From Streptomyces sp. L2 (GTDB lineage: Bacteria; Actinomycetota; Actinomycetes; Streptomycetales; Streptomycetaceae), in the NCBI RefSeq assembly GCF_004124325.1, contig NZ_QBDT01000001.1:7564001-7628000 (forward strand): a stretch of DNA of 64,000 nucleotides, written 5' to 3'. Below are positions 20,412 to 29,639 of this stretch, piece after piece. The position numbers were made by a program, and so were the translations under genes. Below the pieces are notes generated by a model, which worked only from the letters and a program-made list of their open reading frames with translations, was not told the DNA's origin and did not search any database. Position 1 is the stretch's first letter. Each line of letters starts with the position of its first letter.

Positions 20412-22922
20412 GTGCCCACCACCCCGCACCACGACCCCGAGCCCGGCGCGACCACCCCGCACCACGACCCCGAACACGGCGACGCCGCCCCGCAGTCCAC
20501 CGCCGTACCGCCGCAGGCCGCCGTGCCGCAGGCCACCGACGTACCGCAGACGAGCGCCGCCCAGGACGCCGCAGCCGTCGGCCGGCTCGCCGCCACCGTG
20601 GAACGGCTGCGCGCCGAGGTGGACGCCGCCCGCGCGGCCGCCGACGGCCGGGCACTGCTCGAAGTGGCCAAGGGCGTCATGATCGAGCGGCTGCACTGCG
20701 GGCCGGCCCAGGCCGCACGGCAGCTCGCCGAACTCGCGGCGCGCTCCGGCACGTCCGAACTGGAACTGGCCGCCGACATCATCAACCAGGCCGCCCGCGA
20801 CCACGTGGCCCAGGTGGCGTCCCAGTTCATACAGCGCATCAGCGCCGACACGGACGACCGGACCCACGCCTCGCTCGCCGTACGGCTCCGTGCCGTGGAG
20901 AGCGCCGCCCTCGCCGCCGACGACACCCAGGCCGTCGCCGAATCCCTCCTCCAGCACGCCCTGACCCCCCTGGGCGCGACCTCCGTAGCCGTGTGGAGCG
21001 CGGGCCGGGACGGTTCCCTCACCCTGAGCGGACACGCCGGTTTCAGCGACGACGAGGCGGACCGCTGGCGCTACGTACCACCCGGCGTCGCCACGGTGGC
21101 CCGCCAGGCCCTCACCGACCGCTGCACCGCCTACCTCCCCTCCATGACGGCGCAGGCGCCCTCCATCGGCCAGACCCAGTGCCCGGACGGCGGCCGCGTC
21201 GCCATCTGCGCCGGCACCGGCGGCCGGATCTACGGCGTGCTGGAGATCTGCTGGCCCCAGCCGCTCACCGAGCAGCCCCCCGCCGTGCAGCGACAGCTCG
21301 AAGCCCTCGCCGAGCTGTGCGCCCACACCCTGGAGAACCGCCCCGACGGCGAGGGCGGCCCCGCCCGCTCGCTCGGCCAGGGCTCGGCCGCGGCCGAACT
21401 CGCGGACCTCTCCGACGGGCTCTACGACCCCGCCCTCGTCCTCACCCCGCACCTCGACGCCGACGGCCGGCTCACCGACTTCCGCATCTACCACACCAAC
21501 ACCCGCTTCCAGGACCCGGCCGGACGCCCGCGCAGCGCCCTCAACGGCACCCTGGTCCTGGAGAGTTACCCCCTGGCGGTCGGCGGCAGCGACCTCTACG
21601 GCCAGCTGGAGCGGACGTACGCCACCGGAGAACCGTTCCGCGCCAGACGCGTGGCCCTGCCCACCCAGGTCGACCAGGTACCGCTCACGGCCGTCGCCGA
21701 CATCAGCATCAGCCGCCACGGCGGCGGACTGCTGATGATCTGGCGCACGGAGGACCAGGCGGTGCGTCTGGCGAGCATCCTCCAGCACGCCCAACGGCTC
21801 GGCCAGATCGGCGGCTTCGAGGAGAACCTCGCCACCGGCGAGATCACCTGGAACAACGAACTCTTCACCCTCTACGGCCGCCCGCCCGCCGCCGGCCCGC
21901 TCGCCCTGCACGACCTGGCCGGGCACGCCCACCCGGACGACGCCGTCGCCATCGGCCGCTTCCTGCGCACCGTCCTGCACCACACCCGTCCCGCCACGGC
22001 CGCGTTCCGGCTCCAGCGCTCCGACGGCGTCACCCGGCACATCCGCGTCGCCGCCGAACCCGTGACGGACTCCGACGGCCGGCTCCTCCTCATCAGGGGC
22101 GCCTACCAGGACATCTCCGCCCAGCACTGGACCGAGGTGGCCCTGGCGGCCACCCGCGACCAGCTCGCCCACACCGAGCAGGAGTCCGCCGAGCGCAACC
22201 GCCTCGCCCTGCAGCTGCAGCACGCCATCATGCCCCCGGCGCACGGCCCGCTCGAAGTCACCGGCCTGCAGGTCGCGGTGCGCTACCGGCCCGCCGAATC
22301 CGAGGCCCTCGTCGGCGGCGACTGGTACGACGCCGTCGTCCTGCCCTCCGACCAGGTACTGCTGTGCGTCGGGGACGTCGCCGGACACGGCATCGACGCC
22401 GCCACCGGCATGGTCGTCCTGCGCAACGCGCTGCGCGGTCTGGCCATGACGGGCGCCGGCCCCGGCCAGCTCATGGCCTGGCTCAACAACGTCGCCCACC
22501 ACCTCACCGACCAGGTCACCGCCACCGCGGTGTGCGGACTGTACGACCCCCGGACCCGCACCCTGCGCTGGGCCCGGGCCGGCCATCTGCCCCCCGTCCT
22601 CGTCCGCTCCGGAGGCGCGACCAAACTCCCCCTGACCCGGGGCCTGCTGCTCGGCGCCCTGCCGGACGCCGAGTACGAGGAGAGCGAGACGCAGCTCCAG
22701 CCGGGCGACACCCTGCTGATGTACACCGACGGACTGATCGAGCGGCGCGACACCGGCGTGCAGGAGTCCCTGGCCCAGCTCCTCCTCACCGCCGAGCGCC
22801 CGGTCGACACCCTGGGCGAGCGGCTTGACCACCTGCTCACCTACAGCAAGTCCGACACGGACGACGACACCTGCCTCATCGGCATCAAGATCCCGGCGGC
22901 CCCGGCAGCGCCGTCCTCGTGA
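20412..22922 (+). CDS. ANTAR-GAF-PAS-PP2C (SpoIIE) phosphatase, 836 aa
   Basis: The GTG start lies 7 bp after the hybrid kinase stop, so the two are co-transcribed. A duplicated N-terminal segment (TTPHHDPE twice) and a coiled coil (LAATVERLRAEVDAARA) lead to an ANTAR-like helical domain (LLEVAKGVMIERLHCGPAQAA), a GAF domain (about 155-305), PAS-type sensors (about 340-600, with GGFEENLATGEITWN), and the SpoIIE phosphatase (LQLQHAIMPP, VGGDWYDAVVLP, VGDVAGHGIDAA, DTLLMYTDGLIERR). ANTAR domains normally bind RNA terminators; fused to a phosphatase the helix pair may act as a dimer module instead. Its likely job is to connect the kinase's signal to a STAS/anti-sigma switch. Confidence 0.9.
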   Translation: MPTTPHHDPEPGATTPHHDPEHGDAAPQSTAVPPQAAVPQATDVPQTSAAQDAAAVGRLAATVERLRAEVDAARAAADGRALLEVAKGVMIERLHCGPAQAARQLAELAARSGTSELELAADIINQAARDHVAQVASQFIQRISADTDDRTHASLAVRLRAVESAALAADDTQAVAESLLQHALTPLGATSVAVWSAGRDGSLTLSGHAGFSDDEADRWRYVPPGVATVARQALTDRCTAYLPSMTAQAPSIGQTQCPDGGRVAICAGTGGRIYGVLEICWPQPLTEQPPAVQRQLEALAELCAHTLENRPDGEGGPARSLGQGSAAAELADLSDGLYDPALVLTPHLDADGRLTDFRIYHTNTRFQDPAGRPRSALNGTLVLESYPLAVGGSDLYGQLERTYATGEPFRARRVALPTQVDQVPLTAVADISISRHGGGLLMIWRTEDQAVRLASILQHAQRLGQIGGFEENLATGEITWNNELFTLYGRPPAAGPLALHDLAGHAHPDDAVAIGRFLRTVLHHTRPATAAFRLQRSDGVTRHIRVAAEPVTDSDGRLLLIRGAYQDISAQHWTEVALAATRDQLAHTEQESAERNRLALQLQHAIMPPAHGPLEVTGLQVAVRYRPAESEALVGGDWYDAVVLPSDQVLLCVGDVAGHGIDAATGMVVLRNALRGLAMTGAGPGQLMAWLNNVAHHLTDQVTATAVCGLYDPRTRTLRWARAGHLPPVLVRSGGATKLPLTRGLLLGALPDAEYEESETQLQPGDTLLMYTDGLIERRDTGVQESLAQLLLTAERPVDTLGERLDHLLTYSKSDTDDDTCLIGIKIPAAPAAPSS

Positions 22923-23044
22923 TCCCGCGACGCCCCCCGGCCCGCGAAAAAAAATCAGGCGACCATGTCGAGAACCCGCGTCCGGCTCCGTCCCCGGGGT
23001 GAAGGCGGCCACAATGGGCCGCACCAGCACCGAGGAGAACCGTC

Positions 23045-23452
23045 ATGGCCAAGTACCTGCTGCTGAAGCACTACCGCGGCGCCCCGGCCGCCGTCAACGA
23101 CGTGCCGATGGACCAGTGGAGCCCCGAGGAGATCTCGGCACACCTCCGGTACATGAACGACTTCGCGGCCCGGCTGGAGAAGACCGGCGAGTACGTCGAC
23201 AGCCAGGCACTCGCCCCCGAGGGAGCGTGGGTCCGCTACGACGGTGAGGGCCGGCCGCCGGTCACCGACGGGCCCTTCGCGGAGACCAAGGACCTCATCG
23301 CCGGCTGGATGGTGATCGACGTCGACAGCCACGAACGCGCCCTCGAACTGGCAGGGGAACTGTCGGCCGCCCCCGGCGCCGGTGGCAGGCCCATCCACGA
23401 GTGGCTCGAGGTGCGCCCGTTCATGGCCGAGCACTGCGCCGTCACGGAGTGA
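23045..23452 (+). CDS. YCII / DGPF-domain protein, 135 aa
   Basis: A small ferredoxin-like fold protein of the YCII family, with the diagnostic DGPF motif in VTDGPFAETKDLIAGW and the start MAKYLLLKHYRG. The ribosome binding site GAGGAGAACCGTC precedes ATG 23045. Its stop overlaps the next gene's GTG. Co-occurrence of DGPF proteins with ECF sigma factors of the ECF42 group is well established; their biochemical role is not. Confidence 0.9.
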   Translation: MAKYLLLKHYRGAPAAVNDVPMDQWSPEEISAHLRYMNDFAARLEKTGEYVDSQALAPEGAWVRYDGEGRPPVTDGPFAETKDLIAGWMVIDVDSHERALELAGELSAAPGAGGRPIHEWLEVRPFMAEHCAVTE

Positions 23453-24606
23453 CCTCGCCGATGGACGAGGTCCTGCTCAGGAGCCTCACCCCGAGCGTGC
23501 TCGCCGTCCTCGTCCGCCGCGGAGCAGACTTCGCGGCGGCCGAGGACGCCGTACAGGAAGCCCTGGTGGAGGCCGTCCGCGTCTGGCCTGCCGATCCGCC
23601 CCGCGACGCCAAGGGCTGGCTGGTCACCGTGGCCTGGCGCAGGTTCCTCGACGCGACCCGGGCGGACGCCGCCCGCCGCAGGCGTGAGGACCGCGTCGAC
23701 GAGGAGCCGGCACCCGGGCCCGCGCCCGCGGTGGACGACACGCTCCAGCTCTACTTCCTCTGCGCCCACCCCTCGCTCACCCCGTCGTCCGCCGTCGCGC
23801 TCACGCTGCGTGCCGTGGGCGGGCTCACCACCCGGCAGATCGCCCAGGCCTACCTCGTACCCGAGGCGACCATGGCGCAGAGGATCAGCCGGGCGAAGCG
23901 GACCGTGTCCGGCTTCCGCTTCGACCGGCCCGGTGACGTCTCCACCGTGCTGCGCGTGCTCTACCTGGTCTTCAACGAGGGCTACTCCGGCGACGTCGAC
24001 CTCGCCGCCGAGGCCATTCGGCTCACCCGGCAGCTCGCCGCCCGCATCGACCACCCCGAGGTGGGCGGGCTGCTCGCCCTGATGCTGCTCCACCACGCCC
24101 GGCGGGCCGCCCGGACGGCGCCCGACGGCATCCTGGTGCCGCTCGCCGAGCAGGACCGCGGCCGGTGGGACACCGCGCTGATCGCCGAGGGCGTCGCCAT
24201 CCTGCAGGCGGCCCTCGCCCGCGACCGGCTGGGCGAGTTCCAGGCCCAGGCCGCCATCGCCGCCCTCCACGCCGACGCACCCGCCACCGAGGAGACCGAC
24301 TGGGTGCAGATCGTCGAGTGGTACGACGAGCTCGCACGCCTCACCGACAGCCCCGTCGTCCGGCTCAACCGCGCGGTCGCCGTGGGGGAGGCCGACGGAC
24401 CGCGCGCCGGCCTCGCGGCACTCGCCGAGCTGGACCCCTCACTGCCCCGCCACACCGCGGTGGCGGCCTACCTCCACGAGCGTGACGGCGACCTCGCGAC
24501 GGCGGCACGGCTCTACGCCGAGGCCGCCCACCAGGCGCTCAACCTCGCCGAACGCGACCATCTCACCCGCCGGGCCGCCCGGCTCAACACCCGCCGACAC
24601 CGCTGA
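23449..24606 (+). CDS. ECF sigma factor with C-terminal TPR-like extension (ECF42 type), 385 aa
   Basis: Sigma region 2 is at residues about 10-80 (FAAAEDAVQEALVEAVRVWP, GWLVTVAWRRFLDATRAD) and region 4 at about 105-165 (LTTRQIAQAYLVPEATMAQRISRAK). The remaining 200 residues are helical repeats (ARRAARTAPDGILVPL, LNRAVAVGEADGP, LHERDGDLATAARLYAEA), the extension characteristic of ECF42 and needed for activity in studied members. No anti-sigma gene is present, as expected for this group. GTG 23449 overlaps the DGPF gene stop (GTGA), but the ribosome binding site is weak; ATG 23461 (MDEVLLRS) is an alternative. Confidence 0.9.
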   Translation: MTSPMDEVLLRSLTPSVLAVLVRRGADFAAAEDAVQEALVEAVRVWPADPPRDAKGWLVTVAWRRFLDATRADAARRRREDRVDEEPAPGPAPAVDDTLQLYFLCAHPSLTPSSAVALTLRAVGGLTTRQIAQAYLVPEATMAQRISRAKRTVSGFRFDRPGDVSTVLRVLYLVFNEGYSGDVDLAAEAIRLTRQLAARIDHPEVGGLLALMLLHHARRAARTAPDGILVPLAEQDRGRWDTALIAEGVAILQAALARDRLGEFQAQAAIAALHADAPATEETDWVQIVEWYDELARLTDSPVVRLNRAVAVGEADGPRAGLAALAELDPSLPRHTAVAAYLHERDGDLATAARLYAEAAHQALNLAERDHLTRRAARLNTRRHR

Positions 24607-24628
24607 CGGGCCCTCGTCCCACGGCTCC

Positions 24629-25003
24629 TCACGCGGACGTGTGTCCCCGCAGGTAGTCCCGCGCGGCTCCGGGCAGGCCGGCGCCGTCGGCCTCCGCGAA
24701 GGGGACCCAGCGGATCTCCTCCGGTGCGAGAGACCCGCCCTCGGACGGGGACTCGGTCAGCAGCGGACACACCACGACCGTCAGGCCGTCGTCCGCGGGC
24801 CGCAGCGGCTGGGAGCCGTCCACGAGGTAGCCGGTCAGCTCGTAGACAGCACGCTCGGCGGTCGCCCCGGCCGTCTCGGCGGGTTCCGGCGTGCCCGAGG
24901 GCAGCCCCCATCCGCCGGCTCGCGCCACCAGCAGCACCTGACCGTCGTCGGCGACCACCGCCCACACCACGCCTTCGGCCCGTTCTCCCACTGCCACGGC
25001 CAC
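24629..25003 (-). CDS. Nudix-like protein with a degenerate Nudix box, 124 aa
   Basis: GTG 25003 is preferred because GGGGAAGGGG lies just upstream; longer frames read into Arg/Pro shadow. The fold is Nudix-like (VWAVVADDGQVLLVARAGGWGLPSG ... EEIRWVPFAEAD). In the box G-x5-E-x7-REUxEExGU the sequence reads GTPEPAETAGATAERAVYEL then TGY: the Glu after Arg is Ala and the second Glu of the EE pair is Leu, leaving one of the three usual metal-binding acids. Hydrolase activity is therefore doubtful; it may be a binding protein. It is convergent with the ECF sigma gene. Confidence 0.65.
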   Translation of the reverse strand: MAVAVGERAEGVVWAVVADDGQVLLVARAGGWGLPSGTPEPAETAGATAERAVYELTGYLVDGSQPLRPADDGLTVVVCPLLTESPSEGGSLAPEEIRWVPFAEADGAGLPGAARDYLRGHTSA

Positions 25004-25118
25004 ACCGCCCCTTCCCCAGGGTCGGCCGCCGTCCCGTCCCGGTCCGGTCGGCCGAGCGCCCCGGCTCTGGTTCCCTACCCCCTGCCGAGCGTCGCAGACC
25101 GTGCGCGCCGCGTTCGCT

Positions 25119-26096
25119 TCACACGGTGGTCCGGGGACCCGCGGCGCGGCGCAGGCGGTTGGCGATCGCCAGTCCCAGCCCCTCCTCGGCCGGCAGGGAG
25201 GCGATGATGAGGTCACACCCGGCGTGGTCGAGTTCGCGCAGGTAGCCGTACAGCCCGCGCGCGTAGGCGGCCAGCGAGTCCGGGACGGTCACCACGGCGT
25301 GCGCCTTCACCGGCGTACCGGCGAGGGAGGCGGGCAGGAAGACACCCACCCGGTGCCCCAGTTCCTGCGCGAGTTGCGCTTCGGCGACGACCTTGCCGGG
25401 TTCGACGAGGACCACGCGCGCGCGTGGCGCGTAGTGGGACGGGTGCTGGCCCGGCACGCGGACGTGGCTCGTGGAGGGGACCGCGAGCGTGCGCCCGAGC
25501 ACCGCTTCGAGGTCCTCGCGCGTCACTCCGCCGGGCCGGAGGATGGCCGGCGTCTCGCCGGTGGCGTCGACGATGGTCGACTCGACGCCCACCTCGCAGG
25601 AGCCGCCGTCGAGGACGAAGTCGACGGCGTCACCGAGTTCCGCGCGGACGTGCTGTGCCGTGGTGGGGCTGACCGAGCCGAACCGGTTGGCGGACGGGGC
25701 CGTGACACCGCCGCCGAACGCCGACAGCAGTGCGAGTGCGACGGGGTGGGCGGGCACGCGTACGGCAACGGTCTCCAGCCCGCCGGTCGCTTCGAGGGGA
25801 ACGCGGGTACCGCGCCGCAGGACGAGCGTGAGCGGCCCCGGCCAGAAGCGCTCGGCCAGCAGGCGGGCCGTCTCCGGCACGTCCGCGACCCAGTCGTCCA
25901 GCTGCCCGGCGCCGCTGAGGTGGACGATCAGCGGATGGGAGGGCGGACGTCCCTTCGTGTGGAAGATGCGGGAGACTGCCGCGGGGTTCTCGGCGTCGGC
26001 GCCCAGACCGTAGACGGTCTCGGTCGGGAGGGCCACCAGCCCTCCGGCGCGCAGTACCCCGGCCGCCTTCTCGATGTCACGTGTTCCTGCCGTCAC
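25119..26096 (-). CDS. Sua5/YrdC-type L-threonylcarbamoyladenylate synthase, 325 aa
   Basis: The enzyme makes threonylcarbamoyl-AMP for the t6A modification of tRNA. Residues 5-200 are the YrdC domain (VALPTETVYGLGADA, KGRPPSHPLIVHL, FWPGPLTLVLRRG, TAPSANRFGSVSPT), followed by the linker HPSHYAPRARVVLVEPG and a C-terminal Sua5 domain, so it is the long form. GTG 26096 gives the expected short leader before DIEKAAGVLRAGG; its ribosome binding site is poor. Streptomyces normally keep a shorter essential TsaC near prfA, so this may be a second copy; that cannot be checked from this window. Confidence 0.9.
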   Translation of the reverse strand: MTAGTRDIEKAAGVLRAGGLVALPTETVYGLGADAENPAAVSRIFHTKGRPPSHPLIVHLSGAGQLDDWVADVPETARLLAERFWPGPLTLVLRRGTRVPLEATGGLETVAVRVPAHPVALALLSAFGGGVTAPSANRFGSVSPTTAQHVRAELGDAVDFVLDGGSCEVGVESTIVDATGETPAILRPGGVTREDLEAVLGRTLAVPSTSHVRVPGQHPSHYAPRARVVLVEPGKVVAEAQLAQELGHRVGVFLPASLAGTPVKAHAVVTVPDSLAAYARGLYGYLRELDHAGCDLIIASLPAEEGLGLAIANRLRRAAGPRTTV

Positions 26097-26157
26097 CCTC
26101 GCGATTTTAGGCGCACGGCGAACGGGCCACGACCACGTGGGGGCGGGACGCACAGCC

Positions 26158-26183
26158 GGCGCCCTCATTCTCATGAGGGCGCC
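26158..26183 (-). terminator. hairpin terminator downstream of the chitinase gene
   Basis: GGCGCCCTCA (26158-26167) and TGAGGGCGCC (26174-26183) form a perfect 10-bp stem with a 6-nt loop, 16 nt past the chitinase stop. There is no T-tract, which is common for Streptomyces terminators. Confidence 0.8.
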
Positions 26184-26199
26184 TTCGGGCAGGGTGGTT

Positions 26200-27567
26200 T
26201 CAGCCGGTGTAGGCGGCGAAGACGCGGGTGTAGTCCCAGTCGGACTGGTTGACGCCGGAGCAGCTGTCGGCGCTGCCGCCGGTGCAGGGCCGGTCGCGGT
26301 TGGCGGACCAGAACGTCAGGCGGGCGAGGTGGTGCTGTTGGGCGTAGGCGAGGATGGTCCTGAAGTCGTTGACGGTGACGGTCTCGTTGTTGTCGGTGAT
26401 TCCGTTCATGGACGAGATGCCCATGTCCCGGTAGGCCCGGTCGTCGGTGTAGCCGTAGGCGTTCTTGAGGGCGTTCTTCAGTCCCTCGGCAGCCCGGGTG
26501 GTGAGGTTGCCCATGTTCTGCCCGGCACCCCCGAAGTCGAACGGCATGATGGCCCAGGCGTCGACGGTCAGCCCGGAGGAGGCGGCCCGGTTGATCAGGC
26601 TGGTGTCGGGCCCGCTCTGGCCGGTGCCGATGGTGATGTAGACCTTCAGACCCGCGTTGTCCGCCTTGACGGTCTTCAGGGCGTCCACGGTCCGCTGTTG
26701 CACCGTGGGGTTGCTGTAGGCGTCCGCCTCGATGTCGATGTCGATGGCCTTCAGACCGTAGGCGTTGATCACCTTCTGGTAGGCGGACGCGAGTTCACCC
26801 GCGCTGGAGCAGGAGCTCTCCAGCTTGTTGCCGCTGTAGCCGCCGAAGGAGGGGATGACGTCGCCGCCGTTGCCACGCACGGTGTCGATGGTCCGCTGGT
26901 CCACCCCGCCGGTCAGCGGCCGGCTGCCGTCCCACTGCGGATCGCAGTAGCCGTTGCTGAGCACGAACGCGAGCGTGAACCACTTCACGCCGGTGGCCTG
27001 GGTGATGGTGCTGGGGTTCGGCGGGTCGCCCCAGCCGTTGTAGAGGTACGGCGCCACGGCCATCGGCGCGGCCGGGCTGTCGCCGCCGGAGGCGGGAGCC
27101 GTCCACTTCTGGTTGGCCCCGCCGGTGCAGCTCCAGATCTGTGCGCGGGTGCCGTTGGCGGAGGAGTCGCCGGTGACGTCCAGGCACTTGTTCGCCTGCG
27201 GGTTGACGATGTCGTGGGCGGCGGTGACCGTCCACTTCTGGTTGGCGCCGCCGGTGCAGGTCCACAACTGCACCGTGGCGCCGTCGGCGGTCGAGTTGCC
27301 GGTCACGTCCAGGCACTTGCCGAGGGCGCGGACGGTGCCGTCACCGCCGACGCTCCACTGCTGGGCGGCGGTGCCGTTGCAGTCGTAGAGCTGGACGGCC
27401 GTACCGTTCGCGGAGTTGGCGCCGGCGACGTCGAGGCACTTTCCGGCGAGGCCGGTGATGGCGCCGGTGGCGGCCTGGGCGGGCGACGCGGTGAGCAGAC
27501 CCGTGGACAGGGTGAGAGCGGTGACCGCCAGGACGGCGGATGCGGGCAGGGGCCTCGGTCTGGCCAT
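26200..27567 (-). CDS. secreted GH18 chitinase-like enzyme with ricin-type lectin (CBM13) domain, 455 aa
   Basis: ATG 27567 gives a Sec signal peptide (MARPRPLPAS ... cleaved after ASPAQA). Residues about 34-160 are a ricin B-type beta-trefoil with repeated CLDV and QxW motifs (GKCLDVAGANS, QQWSVG, NQKWTV, NQKWTA). Residues 175-455 are a GH18 barrel: the catalytic DxDxE motif reads AIDIDIEAD with Glu280 as proton donor. Chitin or a related beta-1,4-GlcNAc polymer is the likely substrate. Upstream lies a DasR-like/chi direct-repeat-like site (27668-27679) and downstream a strong hairpin, so it is monocistronic. Confidence 0.88.
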   Translation of the reverse strand: MARPRPLPASAVLAVTALTLSTGLLTASPAQAATGAITGLAGKCLDVAGANSANGTAVQLYDCNGTAAQQWSVGGDGTVRALGKCLDVTGNSTADGATVQLWTCTGGANQKWTVTAAHDIVNPQANKCLDVTGDSSANGTRAQIWSCTGGANQKWTAPASGGDSPAAPMAVAPYLYNGWGDPPNPSTITQATGVKWFTLAFVLSNGYCDPQWDGSRPLTGGVDQRTIDTVRGNGGDVIPSFGGYSGNKLESSCSSAGELASAYQKVINAYGLKAIDIDIEADAYSNPTVQQRTVDALKTVKADNAGLKVYITIGTGQSGPDTSLINRAASSGLTVDAWAIMPFDFGGAGQNMGNLTTRAAEGLKNALKNAYGYTDDRAYRDMGISSMNGITDNNETVTVNDFRTILAYAQQHHLARLTFWSANRDRPCTGGSADSCSGVNQSDWDYTRVFAAYTG

Positions 27568-27667
27568 GACGGGGTGGCCTTTCGTGGGGGGTGGCGCACC
27601 CCCGGCCGTGTTCAGCGGGTGAACGGACGGGCGCACGCACGAGAGTGGGGTCGCCCGGTGAAACTAA

Positions 27668-27679
27668 AGGTACGGACCA
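27668..27679 (-). promoter_or_regulatory. DasR (dre)-like / chi promoter repeat-like site
   Basis: Read on the minus strand, TGGTCCGTACCT lies about 100 bp upstream of the chitinase start. It matches the Streptomyces chi-promoter repeat TGGTCCAGACCT at 10 of 12 positions and contains the perfect half site AGTGGTC of the DasR consensus. GlcNAc-responsive control is the expected outcome, by analogy. Confidence 0.5.
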
Positions 27680-27825
27680 CTTGCGTCAAGGTGTGAAGTA
27701 AGAGGTGATGAAAGGGAGTTGCCGAGGGCGACCCGCGTCGTACCGCCCGAGATCCCGGCACGCGCCCTCAGACGTACGAGCCGGCGGGGGAGGCGGCAGA
27801 TGGTGACCGGGGCCGGTCGGGGAGG

Positions 27826-28587
27826 TCACCCCGCGGTCGGCGATGCCGAGGGCGCGCCCACGGGCGGCCCCGTCGGGATCCCGTCCGTGGGAACCCCGGG
27901 CGGCGGGGTGAGCACCACGACCGGCTGCCCGGCCGGCGGCACCGGCGGCGTGACCTGCGGCGAGGGAAGCTTCGGGGGAGTGGTCTCCTGGAAGTTGACC
28001 TGGTCGAAGTTGACCAGCCCGGTGGCCTCCATCTGCCGGATGTGGTCCAGCACGACGTTGTTGGCCTGCTCGGCCAGCTGGCGCACGAGCGTGTTCTCCG
28101 TGGTGGCGCGGATCTTGGCGATGGAGGAGAAGATCGAACCGTGCGTGACACGCAGGATGTTGGCCAGGTCCGAGTCGAACTGCTTGCCGTTGTCCGACGT
28201 CAGCTTGTTGAGGAAGCCCTGCTGCTGGGGGGTGGGCTGGTTCGGCAGCGTGATGCCCAGCTCGGGGGCGATCTTGCGGCAGCTGGCGTCGAGGGCCGCG
28301 TGCCCGATGACCAGGTGCTGCCCGGCGGTCCGCACGGCCTTGGTCGTCCCCTTCTTCAGAGCCAGCTCCCCGGACGGGTACTCCCACAGTCCCGCGGAGC
28401 GCACGAAGACGACGAAGTTCCGGTCGGCCTCGGTGAGCGGACCGTACGGAGTGCTGGCGATCACGCGCGCTCCATTGCTGGACACGTGCTGGAGACCGAG
28501 CATGCTCGGATAGGCCAGCGCGGCGAGCGTCACACTCATCGCTCCGCCCACCAAGACGGTTCCGATCCTGGCACGCGACAACGGCAT
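27826..28587 (-). CDS. DUF4142 secreted protein with proline-rich tail, 253 aa
   Basis: ATG 28587 follows CTGGGAGGCACC, an excellent ribosome binding site. A single N-terminal hydrophobic segment (IGTVLVGGAMSVTLAALA) acts as signal or anchor. The central 150 residues match DUF4142, a four-helix ferritin-like domain (LTEADRNFVVFVRSAGLWE, LVIGHAALDASCRKIAPELGI, LVRQLAEQANNVVLDHI). The last about 55 residues are a Pro/Val/Gly-rich tail (PKLPSPQVTPPVPPAG), likely cell-wall exposed. Family function is unknown. It stands alone between the chitinase and an SDR gene. Confidence 0.82.
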   Translation of the reverse strand: MPLSRARIGTVLVGGAMSVTLAALAYPSMLGLQHVSSNGARVIASTPYGPLTEADRNFVVFVRSAGLWEYPSGELALKKGTTKAVRTAGQHLVIGHAALDASCRKIAPELGITLPNQPTPQQQGFLNKLTSDNGKQFDSDLANILRVTHGSIFSSIAKIRATTENTLVRQLAEQANNVVLDHIRQMEATGLVNFDQVNFQETTPPKLPSPQVTPPVPPAGQPVVVLTPPPGVPTDGIPTGPPVGAPSASPTAG

Positions 28588-28714
28588 GGTGCCTCCCAGG
28601 GCTGACGACATGTCATCAGCCCGTACGGAGAGACGTGGGCGAAAAACCTTTGCTCCAGGTAAAGATTGCATGCTGCCACCTCCCGGGCCGGAACCGGACG
28701 GCTGAAGGCGGTTC

Positions 28715-29608
28715 TCAGCGCTGCCCGCCCTCGCTACGAGAACGGGCCGCGTCGTCGGCCGTTCCACCCGCGCCGAGCAGGCCGGTGGACCGCAGCGGCC
28801 GTCCCCCGTCCACGCGCGGCAGGTCGTGGCGCGAGACCCGCAGCAGGACAGGAGGTACGGCGGCGCGCACCGCCTGCAGCACCCGCAGCCACGCCGGAAA
28901 GTAGACGGCGGCACGACGGCGCTCGACCGCGTGTGCCAGCCGGGCGGCGACCGCGTCGGCCGAGTGGACGCGGTGAGCGACCGACGGCATCCGGGTGCGC
29001 AGTTCGTGCATCGCCGTGAACCGCTCGGCGTCACGGATCATGTCGGTACCGATCCAGCCGGGATAGGCGACGCCCACAGCGACGCCCTGGTGCGCCACTT
29101 CGGCCTGCAGGGCGTGGGCGAAGGCCTCCACCCCTGCCTTGGAGGCACAGTAGGCACTCATCATCGGGGTGGCACCCAGCGACGCGAGCGAGGCGACCTG
29201 CAGGAAGTAGCCCGCCGTCGCCGTCAGATCGGGCAGGAAGACCCGCGCGGTCTGGGCGCTGCCCGTCAGGTTCACGTCGATGACACGGCGCCATGTGGCG
29301 GGGTCCGACGTCGAGAACGGGCCGCCTTCGGCGACCCCGGCGTTGGCCACCACCACCGAGGGCCTGCCGAGCCGGCTCCGGACCGTGCGCGCGGCCTCGT
29401 GGAGCGCGGAGTCGTCGGTGACGTCGACCTCGATCGCGAGGGAGGGCGTGGGCAGGGACGCAGCCAGTGCGTCCAGCCGGGACCCCTCGTGGCCGAGCAG
29501 CGCCAGGCGTGCACCGCGCCGGGACAACTCGCGCGCCAGCGCCGCGCCGATCCCGCGTGCCGCTCCGGTGATGACGACGGTCCGGTTCTTCAGTGGGCTG
29601 TCGGTCAC
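28715..29608 (-). CDS. short-chain dehydrogenase/reductase, 297 aa
   Basis: A classical SDR: the cofactor loop TVVITGAARGIGAALA, the NAG motif in VVVANAGVAEGG, the active-site Ser and YxxxK in LQVASLASLGATPMMSAYCASKAG (Ser, Tyr, Lys present), and the membrane-associated-looking C-terminus YFPAWLRVLQAVRAAVPP. GTG 29608 (VTDSPLKNR) has AAGGGA upstream. Size and the C-terminal hydrophobic segment resemble lipid- or aldehyde-acting SDRs. It is 31 bp downstream of the DUF1990-like gene and probably co-transcribed with it. Confidence 0.88.
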   Translation of the reverse strand: MTDSPLKNRTVVITGAARGIGAALARELSRRGARLALLGHEGSRLDALAASLPTPSLAIEVDVTDDSALHEAARTVRSRLGRPSVVVANAGVAEGGPFSTSDPATWRRVIDVNLTGSAQTARVFLPDLTATAGYFLQVASLASLGATPMMSAYCASKAGVEAFAHALQAEVAHQGVAVGVAYPGWIGTDMIRDAERFTAMHELRTRMPSVAHRVHSADAVAARLAHAVERRRAAVYFPAWLRVLQAVRAAVPPVLLRVSRHDLPRVDGGRPLRSTGLLGAGGTADDAARSRSEGGQR

Positions 29609-29639
29609 CGGCGGTCCCTTCACTGCCTGCCCCGGTCGG

